Shown: positions 52,836 to 61,648, numbered from the stretch's first letter. The stretch: DNA of 64,000 nucleotides from Gammaproteobacteria bacterium (GCA_024235015.1 JACKNG010000001.1:434001-498000); one strand, 5' to 3'. The notes: a model not told the origin generated them from the sequence alone. Translations and numbers: made by a program.

Positions 52836-53672
52836 ATGCCCGACATCCGCTATGCCGAAGCCGTGACCCTGAGCCCGCGCCTCAGGCGCGTGACGGCGCG
52901 CAACCCCGGGCGCATGACCGGTCCCGGCACCAACACCTACATCGTCGGCACCGAGCAACTCGCCGTGGTCGACCCTGGCCCGCTGGTCGAGGAGCACGTC
53001 GAGGCACTGCTCCGCATCTGCGGCGAGCGCCTGCGCTGGGTGCTCGTCACCCACACCCACCGCGACCATTCCCCCGCCGCCCACGTGCTCGCCGAACGGA
53101 CCGGCGCCGAGCTCATCGGCAACGTCATCCCCAACGACGGCTACCAGGACGACACTTTCGGCGACGCCCGCGCGCTGGCCCAGGACGACACCCTGGTCAC
53201 GCCCGAGTTCACCCTGCGCGCCCTGCTCACCCCGGGGCACGTCGCCAACCACGTGTGCTACCTGCTCGAGGACGACCGCATCCTCATGACCGGCGACCAC
53301 ATGATGGCCGGCTCGACGGTGGTCATCGTGCCGCCGGCCGGCGACATGAAACACTACATCGAGTCACTCGAACGCATGCTGGACTACGCCGTCGACTGGG
53401 TCGCCCCGGGGCACGGCGACCTGATCGGCGAGCCGGCGACGGAAATCCGCCGCCTCATCGAGCATCGCCTGGCCCGCGAACGCAAGGTGGTCGAGGCCCT
53501 GCGCCGCAGCGGTCCGGCCAGCGTCGAGGCGCTGACGCCGCCGGTCTACGACGACGTCGACCCGGCCCTGCACGGCTGGGCAGCGCTGTCCCTGCACGCC
53601 CACCTGCTCAAGTTGCAGGCCGAAGGCCGCGCCGGGGTCGAAGGCGAGACCTGGTGCTTGACGGAGGCGTGA
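52836..53672 (+). CDS. Metallo-beta-lactamase-fold hydrolase (LACTB2-like)
   Basis: The 278-residue MBL-fold hydrolase has the zinc motif THTHRDHSPAA, a second His in LTPGHVANH and the Asp bridging ligand in MTGDHMMAG. GPGTNTYIVG near the start and the long C-terminal helix with the winged end (LARERKVVEALRRSGPASVEAL) are typical of the LACTB2/RNase-like glyoxalase II branch. ATG 52836 has GGAGAA 7 bp upstream, and the gene is coupled to the amidase gene by a 17-bp gap. It could hydrolyse a thioester or lactone; the substrate is unknown. Confidence 0.88.
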   Translation: MPDIRYAEAVTLSPRLRRVTARNPGRMTGPGTNTYIVGTEQLAVVDPGPLVEEHVEALLRICGERLRWVLVTHTHRDHSPAAHVLAERTGAELIGNVIPNDGYQDDTFGDARALAQDDTLVTPEFTLRALLTPGHVANHVCYLLEDDRILMTGDHMMAGSTVVIVPPAGDMKHYIESLERMLDYAVDWVAPGHGDLIGEPATEIRRLIEHRLARERKVVEALRRSGPASVEALTPPVYDDVDPALHGWAALSLHAHLLKLQAEGRAGVEGETWCLTEA

Positions 53673-53724
53673 GTCGCGCCCGGCGACGCGGCGTCAGCAC
53701 CGGGCAACCCGCTGCCCGTCCCGG

Positions 53725-54801
53725 TCAGAACGACAGCGACAGGGAAATCGAGCCGAAGTTGTGACGGTCGCGCCGCTGGCCGTCGAATTCCTTGGTACGG
53801 AACACCTGTGCGTAGGACAGCTTGGCCGCGCGCCACACCACGCTGCCGCCGATGATGAAGTCGCCGACGGCGATCTTCTTGTCGACGTCGTGGCTGTCGG
53901 CGAAGGTGTTGCCGTCGAGGAAGATGTCGCGTCCGACCAGGCGCCCGCCGAAGGCGGCGAAACCGTAGACGCCGAGTTCGCGCGCACGCACGCCGTGCGC
54001 GCTCGATACCGCCGGTGCGTTGCTGTCGCCGCCCGGGCGGATCACCGAGGTGCCGAAATCGCGTGGCAGGTTCCAGCCGAAACGCAGTTCGCCGCCGGCG
54101 GCGAGGTAGTCGTAGACGTTGCCCAGCGCGAGGCCGGCGTGGGCGATGACGTCGCCGCTCAAGCCGGCGCCGAAATCGCGCGCGGCGAGCCGCCACTTCC
54201 GTTCGAAATACAGCACCCCACCCGGCTCGTTGTCGAGCTGGTTGTCCCAGCCGCGCGGCAGCGGCAGGTCACGGATGTCGTGGACCAGCTTCTGCGCATC
54301 CTCGGCCAGCGAGGCCGGGCCGATCATGCCGAGCTGGATCTCGAGGGTATCGGCGATGTCGGCGTTCTTGCTGACCAGGGTGAGTGCACCGTAGAGCCAG
54401 CCGGCATAGGGCCGGTCGTCGCGGATCAGCGCGGTGGCCTGGGTGTCGTCCGGGGTGTACATCATCTGGCCGAGGGCGAAGCCGACGTTGAACTCACGGC
54501 CCTGGTCGGGGAAGTAGATCTCCTCCAGCGCGTTGATGCGCGAGACGGCTCCGAGCAGCCAGGCCGGCACGCCCGGGGCGTCGGCCAGCGCGCCGAGATC
54601 GGGCGAGAGGTAGGACAGCTTCATGCCGTTGGTGTACTGCGCGTCGGTATCGCCGAAGAGGTCGTTCTCGAACGTGAACGTGACGACGTGCGGCCCCGGG
54701 TCGAAATCCGCCGGCGCCTCCGCGGCCGCCGCGGCGCAGGCAAGTAGCGCCGCCCACGCGGCGAGGGATGTCAGGCGGCGGAGCATTGTGCGACCATCCA
54801 T
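53725..54801 (-). CDS. lpxR: LpxR-like lipid A 3'-O-deacylase (DUF2219)
   Basis: The 358-residue outer-membrane barrel enzyme has a signal peptide (MLRRLTSLAAWAALLACAAAAAE). The family block FTFENDLFGDTDAQYTNGMKL contains the Asn-Asp active-site pair. Further conserved pieces are RPYAGWLYG, KLVHDIRDLPLPRGWDNQLDNEP and the terminal SISLSLSF ending in Phe for barrel insertion. LpxR removes the 3'-acyloxyacyl group of lipid A. ATG 54801 is used; ATG 54786 (MLRRL) is equally possible and gives a more typical signal peptide. No close neighbour is functionally linked. Confidence 0.88.
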   Translation of the reverse strand: MDGRTMLRRLTSLAAWAALLACAAAAAEAPADFDPGPHVVTFTFENDLFGDTDAQYTNGMKLSYLSPDLGALADAPGVPAWLLGAVSRINALEEIYFPDQGREFNVGFALGQMMYTPDDTQATALIRDDRPYAGWLYGALTLVSKNADIADTLEIQLGMIGPASLAEDAQKLVHDIRDLPLPRGWDNQLDNEPGGVLYFERKWRLAARDFGAGLSGDVIAHAGLALGNVYDYLAAGGELRFGWNLPRDFGTSVIRPGGDSNAPAVSSAHGVRARELGVYGFAAFGGRLVGRDIFLDGNTFADSHDVDKKIAVGDFIIGGSVVWRAAKLSYAQVFRTKEFDGQRRDRHNFGSISLSLSF

Positions 54802-54873
54802 AGCAAATTCGGCCGCGCACTATACCAGTCGTGCCGCGCGTCAAACGGGTTTGCGTCTCAACGGGGAGCTTGT

Positions 54874-55743
54874 ATGAGCTGGATGACCATCGGCGATGTC
54901 GGCATCGCGCGCGTGCTCGAATCGAACGGACCGTTCATGAGCATCTACGATTTCTTTCCCGACGCCACCGCGGAAGCGCTGGCGCCGCACCGCCACTGGC
55001 TGGACGGCAGCGCGCTGGATCCCGCCAACGACATGATGCTGATGCCGATCCAGAGCTACGTCGTGCGCACACCGCGCTCGACGGTGCTGATCGACAGCTG
55101 CGTGGGCAACCACAAGTCGGTCGGCTGGTTCCCGGCCTGGGACAAGATGGATGGCCACACCTGGCAGGCCAACCTCGCCGCGCTCGACCTGCGCCCGGAA
55201 GACATCGACGTCGTGCTGTGCACCCACCTGCACGTCGATCACAGTGGTTGGAACACGCGCCGCGTCGACGGCCGCTGGGTGCCCAACTTTCCCAATGCGC
55301 GCTACGTCTTCTCGCGCCGCGAATGCGCCAACGCCGAGCGCATGTGGCAGAAGTACCAGGACCCCGTGTGGGTCGAGAACGTCGAGCCAGTGATCAGCGC
55401 CGGGCAGGCCGTGCTGGTCGACGACGACCACGAGATCGACGAGTACGTCCACCTCGAACCGACCCCCGGCCACACCCCGGGGCATTGCGCCGTACACGTC
55501 GCCCATCGCGGGCAGGACGCGGTCGTCACCGGTGACCTCATCCACAGCCCGATCCAGTGCCACTATCCGCACTGGAACTTCAAGTTCGATTTCGACAAGG
55601 CACAGGCGGCGGCCACTCGCCAGGCCTTCCTGGAACGCTACACCGATTGCGCGACACGGGTGCTGACCGCCCACTTCCCGCTGCCCTCGACCGGCCACGT
55701 CCGCCGTGACGGCGCGGCCTTCCATTTCCATTACGACGCGTGA
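54874..55743 (+). CDS. Metallo-beta-lactamase-fold hydrolase (AttM/AidA-like group)
   Basis: The 289-residue MBL-fold hydrolase has the zinc motif CTHLHVDHSGW, a second His in TPGHTPGHCAV and the Asp ligand in VTGDLIHSP. DSCVGNHKSVGWFPAWDKMDGHTWQANLAALDL is typical of the lactonase-like branch often called AidA or quorum-quenching-like. Substrate assignment (lactone or other ester) is not possible from the motif alone. The start ATG 54874 has a GGAGC upstream. It is divergent from LpxR and convergent with the subtilase gene. Confidence 0.88.
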   Translation: MSWMTIGDVGIARVLESNGPFMSIYDFFPDATAEALAPHRHWLDGSALDPANDMMLMPIQSYVVRTPRSTVLIDSCVGNHKSVGWFPAWDKMDGHTWQANLAALDLRPEDIDVVLCTHLHVDHSGWNTRRVDGRWVPNFPNARYVFSRRECANAERMWQKYQDPVWVENVEPVISAGQAVLVDDDHEIDEYVHLEPTPGHTPGHCAVHVAHRGQDAVVTGDLIHSPIQCHYPHWNFKFDFDKAQAAATRQAFLERYTDCATRVLTAHFPLPSTGHVRRDGAAFHFHYDA

Positions 55744-55776
55744 AGCCATGCCGGCCGCCGCGTCCCGGCGACCGGC

Positions 55777-56898
55777 TCAGGGATCGACCGGGTTGCCGTG
55801 TACGCGTTGCAGCCAGTCGACCAGCTCGGCCGCACCGAGGTGGGGCTGGAGGTCGAGCATGACCGCGGCCACGCCGCTGGCATGGGCCGCGGCGAAGGAC
55901 GGTCCGGAGACGAAGTCGTAGCGCCCGTCGGGCACCGTCGTGAGCAGCTGCAGGCCGGGCACCGCGAGCCGCGCCCCGGCCACCGGGTTGGCCGGCGGAT
56001 CGCTTTGCTCGACGGCGATGACCCCGGGGATCGAGGTCGGAAAGGCCTGGCCCGGTTCCTCGCCCACCGCGCCGATGACCACCGCGCCGAGCTCAATGGC
56101 GCGGCTGACCAGCCGTTCCAGCAGGGGATCCTCGGGCCCGGCCAGGCTGAGGTTGATGATGCGTGCGCGGACGTCGATGGCGTAGTCCAGCGCGCGCGCC
56201 AGGGTGTCGGTGCTGCATAGGCCGATCGCGTAGTGCGGCTCCCAGCAGGCGCGCAGGGCGAACAGCTCGGCGTCGGCCGCGAGACCGTGAATGCCGATGC
56301 CGTTCCCGGGGCGTGCCACGATCAGCCCGGCCACCGCGGTACCGTGGAACTCGGCCGGGATGGTGGCCGGGTCGCCGCCGGCGAAGTTGATGGCCTCGGT
56401 GATCTGGCCGGCCAGGTCCGGATGGGCCATGTCGATGCCGGTGTCGATCACCGCCACCCGTACCCCGCGCCCGCTGGCGTGGCGAACCAGGGTCTCGACC
56501 GCACGCCGCTCGGTACGCATCTGCAGGTCGTAATAGGGGTCCTTGACCGGCATGCGCGGCACCCGGCCGGCCACGCGGTGGTGGCGCATGACCTGGGCGG
56601 CCTCGACCCGCGGATCGACCGCCAGGGCTGCGGCCATCGCCTGTGGATCGGCACCCGGCGCCACGGCGAACTCGACCACGTCGAGTTCGAGCGCCGCCAG
56701 GGCGTGGCGGTCGAGCATGCGCAGGTCGTGATCGCGCGCCAGCGCCGCGACCAGCGCCGGCGTCGCCTGCGCCACGGTGACGAGTAGCGCGGCATCGCGC
56801 GCGGCAGGCGCGGCGGCGGCCGGCCGACCCAGGAATCCGAGCAGTGCCGCCAGCAGCCACGGCAGCGCGACCGCGGCGACGCCGCGGCGCTGCTTCAC
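55777..56898 (-). CDS. Subtilisin-like (S8) serine protease with signal peptide and propeptide
   Basis: The 373-residue protein starts at a GTG overlapping the anti-sigma stop (GTGA). A signal peptide ends near residue 30, and a propeptide-like beta-alpha-beta-beta-alpha-beta stretch covers about 36-108. The S8 domain follows, with Asp152 (IDTGIDMAHP), His185 (FHGTAVAG) and Ser334 (GPSFAAAHASGVAA). The usual oxyanion-hole Asn block AAAGNxG reads GAVGEEP here, so that Asn appears replaced by Glu280. It may therefore be a slow or inactive protease; this needs alignment. Overlap and order link it to the sigma and anti-sigma genes upstream. Confidence 0.88.
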   Translation of the reverse strand: MKQRRGVAAVALPWLLAALLGFLGRPAAAAPAARDAALLVTVAQATPALVAALARDHDLRMLDRHALAALELDVVEFAVAPGADPQAMAAALAVDPRVEAAQVMRHHRVAGRVPRMPVKDPYYDLQMRTERRAVETLVRHASGRGVRVAVIDTGIDMAHPDLAGQITEAINFAGGDPATIPAEFHGTAVAGLIVARPGNGIGIHGLAADAELFALRACWEPHYAIGLCSTDTLARALDYAIDVRARIINLSLAGPEDPLLERLVSRAIELGAVVIGAVGEEPGQAFPTSIPGVIAVEQSDPPANPVAGARLAVPGLQLLTTVPDGRYDFVSGPSFAAAHASGVAAVMLDLQPHLGAAELVDWLQRVHGNPVDP

Positions 56899-57581
56899 CG
56901 GCGCCGGTCCGGACGCGCTCCGATCACGCTCACCGGTTCGACGAACAGGGTGTGCGCGTCGGCGCGCAGCGCCGCGACCACCTCGTCGAGGCGGCCGGGA
57001 CCCAGCGGCACGCGCACCGTCATGACGCCGATGGCCGACGGTCCGTCGACCAGTTCGGCGCCGTGCCGCGCGAGCCAGGCCGCCCGCGTCGCGCCGTCGA
57101 CCTCGTCGCGCAACACCACGCGCAGCTCGGGATAGCCGATCTGGCCGGCCGGCTGGGTGGAACGCCCGAGGGTCTTGAACGGCTGGTCGAACGGCGCCAT
57201 GCCGCGTTGCCCGCTCAGCACGATGGCGCCGGCGACGACGGCCGTGCCGATCAGCAGGGCCGCCCCGGCGACGAGGGGCACCGGTTCGCACACCGTGCGC
57301 AAGGCCGCCCACAGGCGCGCAACCCCGCGGCGGCGCGGTTGCAGGCGCGCTGACAGCTTGGCGTAGGCCAGGCCGCAGGCATAGTCACCCGCCGGCTGCG
57401 CCAGCGCGCGGGCCAGCACGTCGAGGCGGCGCAGCTCGCGGGTGCACACCAGGCAGGCGCTGACATGGGCGCGAACGCATTCGCGCTCGGCCTCGTCGAG
57501 GCTGCCGTTGGCGTACCACGGCAACACCGCCCAGGCGGCCTCGTGGTCGTAACCGGCCTGCCGCCGTTCAGGAGCGTGCAT
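56895..57581 (-). CDS. Zinc-finger anti-sigma factor with extracytoplasmic propeptide-like domain
   Basis: The 228-residue protein has an N-terminal anti-sigma zinc-finger domain (His39-x3-Cys43-x2-Cys46 in AHVSACLVCTREL), a single TM at about 101-123 and a C-terminal domain. The last (about 150-218) has the order strand, helix, strand, strand, helix, strand, beginning ELRVVLRDE and ending LFVEPVSVI, like a subtilisin propeptide/I9 inhibitor. By topology that domain is in the periplasm. It overlaps the sigma gene by 14 bp and the protease by 4 bp. It should bind the ECF sigma factor at the membrane until released. A substrate or inhibitor role towards the adjacent protease is inference. Confidence 0.88.
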   Translation of the reverse strand: MHAPERRQAGYDHEAAWAVLPWYANGSLDEAERECVRAHVSACLVCTRELRRLDVLARALAQPAGDYACGLAYAKLSARLQPRRRGVARLWAALRTVCEPVPLVAGAALLIGTAVVAGAIVLSGQRGMAPFDQPFKTLGRSTQPAGQIGYPELRVVLRDEVDGATRAAWLARHGAELVDGPSAIGVMTVRVPLGPGRLDEVVAALRADAHTLFVEPVSVIGARPDRRR

Positions 57582-58191
57582 GACGTTTCTCCTCGTCGAG
57601 CGCCTTGTCCAGTACCGGGCGCAAGCGCTCCCGGGCGTAGAACATGCGCGTCTTCACCGTGTTGACCGGACAGTCGACGATCTCGGCGATCTCGCCGTAG
57701 CTGTAGCCGTAGAAGAACGACAGCTGCACGATCGAGCGCTGGGCGAGCGGCAGGCGGGCGACGGCCACACGCAGGCGCTCGAGCAACGCGGCATCGCTGA
57801 CCTGGTCGGCCGGGTCGCGGGGATCGGCGGCCTCGACCTCGACCTGCAACTCGCGCGCGGCCCGGCGTTTGCTCGCCTTCAGGCGCTTGAGCGCCTTCTT
57901 GTAGGCGATGCCGAAGATCCAGGTCGACACCTTGGACCGCCCGGCGAATTCGTCGGCCTTGCGCCAGACCACGAGCATGGTGTCGTTGATGGTCTCCTCG
58001 GCGTCGCTGGGCGAACCGAGGATGCGCAGGACGAAATCGAACAGGCGCGGGTAGAACTCGCGGTAGAGCCGCTCGAATGCCGCCGGTTCGCGCTGCAGGC
58101 GGCGCAGCGCGGCGAGGTCGCGGGCATCGTCGGCGCCGCGATCGATTGCCTCGCCTGCCGTCACCCCGGTCTGCGGTGTGCTGTCGTCCAT
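57568..58191 (-). CDS. ECF-family RNA polymerase sigma factor
   Basis: The 207-residue sigma-70 ECF factor has region 2 (about 35-105: FERLYREFYPRLFDFVLRILGSPSDAEETINDTML, then GRSKVSTWIFGIAYKKALKRLK) and region 4 (about 138-195: VARLPLAQRSIVQLSFFYGYSYGEIAEIVDCPVNTVKTRMFYARERL). A basic interdomain run follows region 2. The 3' end overlaps the anti-sigma gene. It is 88 bp downstream of the Ser/Thr kinase gene on the same strand. Its target promoters are unknown, but autoregulation is usual in this family. Confidence 0.93.
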   Translation of the reverse strand: MDDSTPQTGVTAGEAIDRGADDARDLAALRRLQREPAAFERLYREFYPRLFDFVLRILGSPSDAEETINDTMLVVWRKADEFAGRSKVSTWIFGIAYKKALKRLKASKRRAARELQVEVEAADPRDPADQVSDAALLERLRVAVARLPLAQRSIVQLSFFYGYSYGEIAEIVDCPVNTVKTRMFYARERLRPVLDKALDEEKRHARS

Positions 58192-58279
58192 CGTCTCCCC
58201 TGCCGGCCGTCGCCTGTCGGTCAGGCTTAGTCCCCGCCGACCCCGTGCCGGTTCAGATAGCGCACCGTCACCGCGCGCA

Positions 58280-61093
58280 TCAGCGCAGGCGCCCGGGCTG
58301 GTTGGCGAGGAAGGCCTTGGTCATGTCGACGTAGTAGCCCACCAGGCGCTGGAGATCGGTCGGCGGACCGAGCCCGTTGCGGTTCAGGGTCCATGCGGTC
58401 GGCGAGGCCAGCGCCTGCGACAGGCTGGCACGCAGCAGGTCGCCGTCGTAGACGTTGACCGAACCGGCCCAGGAATACTGGCCGGTGGCGGTGTTCTCGT
58501 TGACGGTGAGCCGGTAGACGACGAGGCGCAGGTTGTTCCACGTCCAGCCGGCGTCGTGCACCTGGTCACGCTTGACGATGGTGTAACCGGCAGCCTCGAA
58601 CAGCGGCGCGACGGCGGCGTAGACGTCGTCGATGGTGAGGTCGTGGACCTTGAACTTGGGATCGAAGCCCCAGTAGTCGAGGACCACGCGCGGCACCGCG
58701 TTCTCCGCCGCCTCTCTCGCGCGCTGCTCGGCCGCCGCCGCCAGGCGCTCTTCCTCCGCCTTGCGCCGGGCCTGTTCCAGCAGCCGCGTGGCCTCGGCCT
58801 CCTGCGCGGCGCGGCGGCGCTGCTCTTCCGCCTGGCGCGCCTGCTCGGCCTGTGCGCGCATGGCCGCCTGGCGCGCCTCGGCCTCGGCCGCCAGCCGCGC
58901 CGTCTCGGCCTCGCGCCGACGCGTCTCGGTCGCGCTGATGTCGGCAGCCAGCAGCCGCGCCGGTTCCGACTGCGGCAACACGCTCAGCGCCCGGCTGGCG
59001 AACTGGCGCGCCTCGTCGAACTCGTCGCGGCCGAGGGCCTGGCGCGCCATGTCGAGATAGCGGTCGTGGATGCGGCGCATACCGTCACGCGCAGCCACGT
59101 TGCCCGGGTCGAGCCGGCTCACTTCCTGCAGGCGCTCGACCGCGTTGTTGCCGGCCGGCGACGTGAGGCGGTTGGCGGCGATGTCGGCGTCGGCCTGCTC
59201 GAGCAGGGTCGCGATGCTGGCATTGCGCTCGGTTTCGCTGCGCTCCTCGCGCAGGGCGTCGCCGAGCGCGACCACCGCCTTGGCGCCGGCGTCGATGAGG
59301 CTGGCATGGCCATGCCACTCGGCTGCCTCGGCGCGCTCGCCCGCGGCCAGCGCCGCCTGGCCCCGCTCGGCCATGGCGACGGCCAGCGCGGCCAGGCCGG
59401 CGGCGGCGGCGGCATTGTCCGGTTCCAGGATCTGCACCGCACGGTAGCGCGCCAGTGCGTTGTCGGTGCCGGCCCCGACCAGGCGCCCGGCGGCGACGTC
59501 GGCGGCGGCGGCATCGAGGTAGGCCTGGATGCGTTCGGCCTGGCGCGCGCGCTCGGCCTGGCGCGCCGTCGCCGCCGCCACCCGCTCGCGCAGCGCGACC
59601 AGGTCGACGGCATCCTTGGGGATCTGCCCGAGCAGGGCCGAGAGCGCGGCGAAACGCGCGTCGTCGCCGGCTGCGATGGCCTCGTCGAGCGCACTGCCGA
59701 GGCGTTCGCCGACGATACGCAGGCCGTGTGCGGCGTCCTCGTCGCCGGGGCTGTCGGCCCAGGCGCGGGCGTAGAAGGCCAGCGCGCTGCGCCCCTCGGG
59801 TTCGAAGACCTGGCCGACCGAGAGGGCACGGTCGCCCTGCGCGACCAGGCGCTCGGCACGCCCGAACTGCAACAGGTGGGTCGGCAGCAGGCCGGCATAC
59901 CAGGCATAACCCCCGCCCCCCGCCACGAGCCCGAGCAGCAGCGCCAGTACCCACGGCCAGCGTCGCCGCGGCGCCGCGTCGGCTGGCGTCGCCGAACGCG
60001 GCGCGCTGCGTGACTCGGACACCCCGCCGCGACGCGAGCGCGTACCGCTCGCCGGTGCCGACGGGCGGCGGATGTCGGGATTGAGTACCGCGCCGTCCGC
60101 GATCACCTGGGTGGGGTCGACCAGGCCGCTGTAGCGGGTCGCGCCGTCGTCGGCATACACGGTGACGAGCGCGCTTTCGGTCGGCTCGGTCGTGGGACTG
60201 GCGAAGTGGAAGGATTCGCGCCACTCCGCCACGCTCTGCGGGCGCTTCTTCTCGTTGAATTCCAGCGCGTGATCGACGGCGACGAGGAAATCGCGCGAAT
60301 ACTTGCCGGCACCCAGTTCGGAGGCGGAGATGAACACGTCGCGCTCGGCCTTGAGGATGGCCTCGCTGCGATCGATGGCGGCCATCGGCTGCAGACCGCT
60401 GATGCAGCGGTAGAGCGTGGCGCCGAGCCCGTAGATGTCGGTCCACGGCCCCTGGCGATCGCTCTTCGAGTAGTACTGCTCGAACGGCGCATAGCCCGGC
60501 GAGACCACGCTGGTCAGGGTGCGTGTCTCTTCGCCCAGCGCCTGGCGCGCCGAGCCGAAGTCGAGCAGCACCGGTTGCCCGCTGTGGTTGATGTAGATGT
60601 TGGCCGGCTTGATGTCGCGATGGATGAAGCCCTGGGCGTGCATCGCCTCGAGCCCGTCGAGCAGGGGCAGGACCAGGGCCACCAGTTCCTGCTGCGGCAG
60701 GGTGCCGCGGCGGTCCAGCACCCCCTGCAGGCTGAGACCGTCCTGGTATTCCATCACCATGTAGGCGGTGTTGTTGGCTTCGAACACCGACATCACCCGC
60801 ACGATGGCCGGATGCTTGAAGCGCGCCAGGGTGCGCGCCTCGGTCAGGAAGCGCTCCAGCCCCCAGCGGTAGCGCTTGTCGTGGGCGCGCGAAGCCGGGT
60901 AGACGGAGTGGTCGCCGTCGCGCACGGCGAGCTCCATCGGCAGGTATTCCTTGATCGCGACCGGCTGGTCGAGGTTGGTGTCGAAGGCCAGGTAGGTGAT
61001 GCCGAAGCCACCCTGGCCGAGCACCTTGTCGATGCGGTACCAGTGCAGGACGTGCCCCGGCTTGAGCGCATTACGCAGCTTGTCCTCGCTCAC
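58280..61093 (-). CDS. Membrane-anchored Hanks-type Ser/Thr protein kinase with large C-terminal region
   Basis: The 937-residue protein has an N-terminal cytoplasmic kinase (about 18-290): GQGGFG loop, Lys48 in VAIKEYL, catalytic HRDIKPAN at 158-165 and DFG at 178-180, with an APFEQY activation segment. A Ser/Arg/Pro-rich juxtamembrane linker and one TM (about 379-401) follow. The rest is extracytoplasmic: repeat-rich helices (about 405-735), an Ala/Glu/Arg-rich coiled coil (about 735-800) and a C-terminal domain of about 130 residues (VVLDYWGFDPKFKVHDLT onward) that I do not recognise. It starts 37 bp after the SnoaL-like gene. No PASTA repeats are present. Confidence 0.9.
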   Translation of the reverse strand: MSEDKLRNALKPGHVLHWYRIDKVLGQGGFGITYLAFDTNLDQPVAIKEYLPMELAVRDGDHSVYPASRAHDKRYRWGLERFLTEARTLARFKHPAIVRVMSVFEANNTAYMVMEYQDGLSLQGVLDRRGTLPQQELVALVLPLLDGLEAMHAQGFIHRDIKPANIYINHSGQPVLLDFGSARQALGEETRTLTSVVSPGYAPFEQYYSKSDRQGPWTDIYGLGATLYRCISGLQPMAAIDRSEAILKAERDVFISASELGAGKYSRDFLVAVDHALEFNEKKRPQSVAEWRESFHFASPTTEPTESALVTVYADDGATRYSGLVDPTQVIADGAVLNPDIRRPSAPASGTRSRRGGVSESRSAPRSATPADAAPRRRWPWVLALLLGLVAGGGGYAWYAGLLPTHLLQFGRAERLVAQGDRALSVGQVFEPEGRSALAFYARAWADSPGDEDAAHGLRIVGERLGSALDEAIAAGDDARFAALSALLGQIPKDAVDLVALRERVAAATARQAERARQAERIQAYLDAAAADVAAGRLVGAGTDNALARYRAVQILEPDNAAAAAGLAALAVAMAERGQAALAAGERAEAAEWHGHASLIDAGAKAVVALGDALREERSETERNASIATLLEQADADIAANRLTSPAGNNAVERLQEVSRLDPGNVAARDGMRRIHDRYLDMARQALGRDEFDEARQFASRALSVLPQSEPARLLAADISATETRRREAETARLAAEAEARQAAMRAQAEQARQAEEQRRRAAQEAEATRLLEQARRKAEEERLAAAAEQRAREAAENAVPRVVLDYWGFDPKFKVHDLTIDDVYAAVAPLFEAAGYTIVKRDQVHDAGWTWNNLRLVVYRLTVNENTATGQYSWAGSVNVYDGDLLRASLSQALASPTAWTLNRNGLGPPTDLQRLVGYYVDMTKAFLANQPGRLR

Positions 61094-61130
61094 GCAGCCT
61101 CCAGCGCCCGTCCCGGTCGTCGTCCCGGCA

Positions 61131-61523
61131 TCAGTCCTGCGTCTCGTAGCGCGGCTGCTTGGCCTTCACGTAGGTCTGCTTGAGCCGGATCAGCGGCCCG
61201 TCGAAGTGCAGCAGGTCGAGGCCGCGCAGGACGGTGGTGACACCGTCCTTGGTGGTGCGCAGATCCCAGCTGCTCATGACCTTGCCGCTCTCGGCGTCGA
61301 CGAAGGTGTCGTCCTCGACGAACTCCATCGTGCCGAAGCGGCCTTCGAACTGCGGCTCGAACGCGGCGCGCACGGCCGCCTTGCCCTCGTTGGGCCGGCC
61401 GTTGAGCTCGTCGTACACGGCATCCTCGCTGAAGAAGGCCATGACGGCATCGAGATCGTTGCGGTTGAACGCGTCGAGAAATTCGCGCGTGCGTGCGTAG
61501 AGTTCCTGGCGGCGATCGGCCAT
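61131..61523 (-). CDS. SnoaL/NTF2-like small protein
   Basis: The 130-residue protein has the cone-shaped NTF2/SnoaL-like pattern: RTREFLDAFNRNDLDAVMAFFSEDAVYDELNG at the N-terminus, GKAAVRAAFEPQFEG, then strands and a C-terminal KQTYVKAKQP. It would bind a small ligand or act as an isomerase or dehydratase; which one cannot be told. ATG 61523 is preceded by GGGGAGGGC. It is first in the minus-strand run before the Ser/Thr kinase gene, with a 37-bp gap. Cotranscription with the kinase and sigma genes is likely. Confidence 0.82.
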   Translation of the reverse strand: MADRRQELYARTREFLDAFNRNDLDAVMAFFSEDAVYDELNGRPNEGKAAVRAAFEPQFEGRFGTMEFVEDDTFVDAESGKVMSSWDLRTTKDGVTTVLRGLDLLHFDGPLIRLKQTYVKAKQPRYETQD

Positions 61524-61648
61524 GGCGGCTGCCCTCCCCTGCGGTGGACGCGGACGTGGGGCCGGATTCTAGCAGGCTCCCCCCGCCGCCGAGCCCCCCG
61601 GGGCGCCGCCGGGAGGGGTAATCGTTCACGCCGCGGTCGCGGCCGCGT

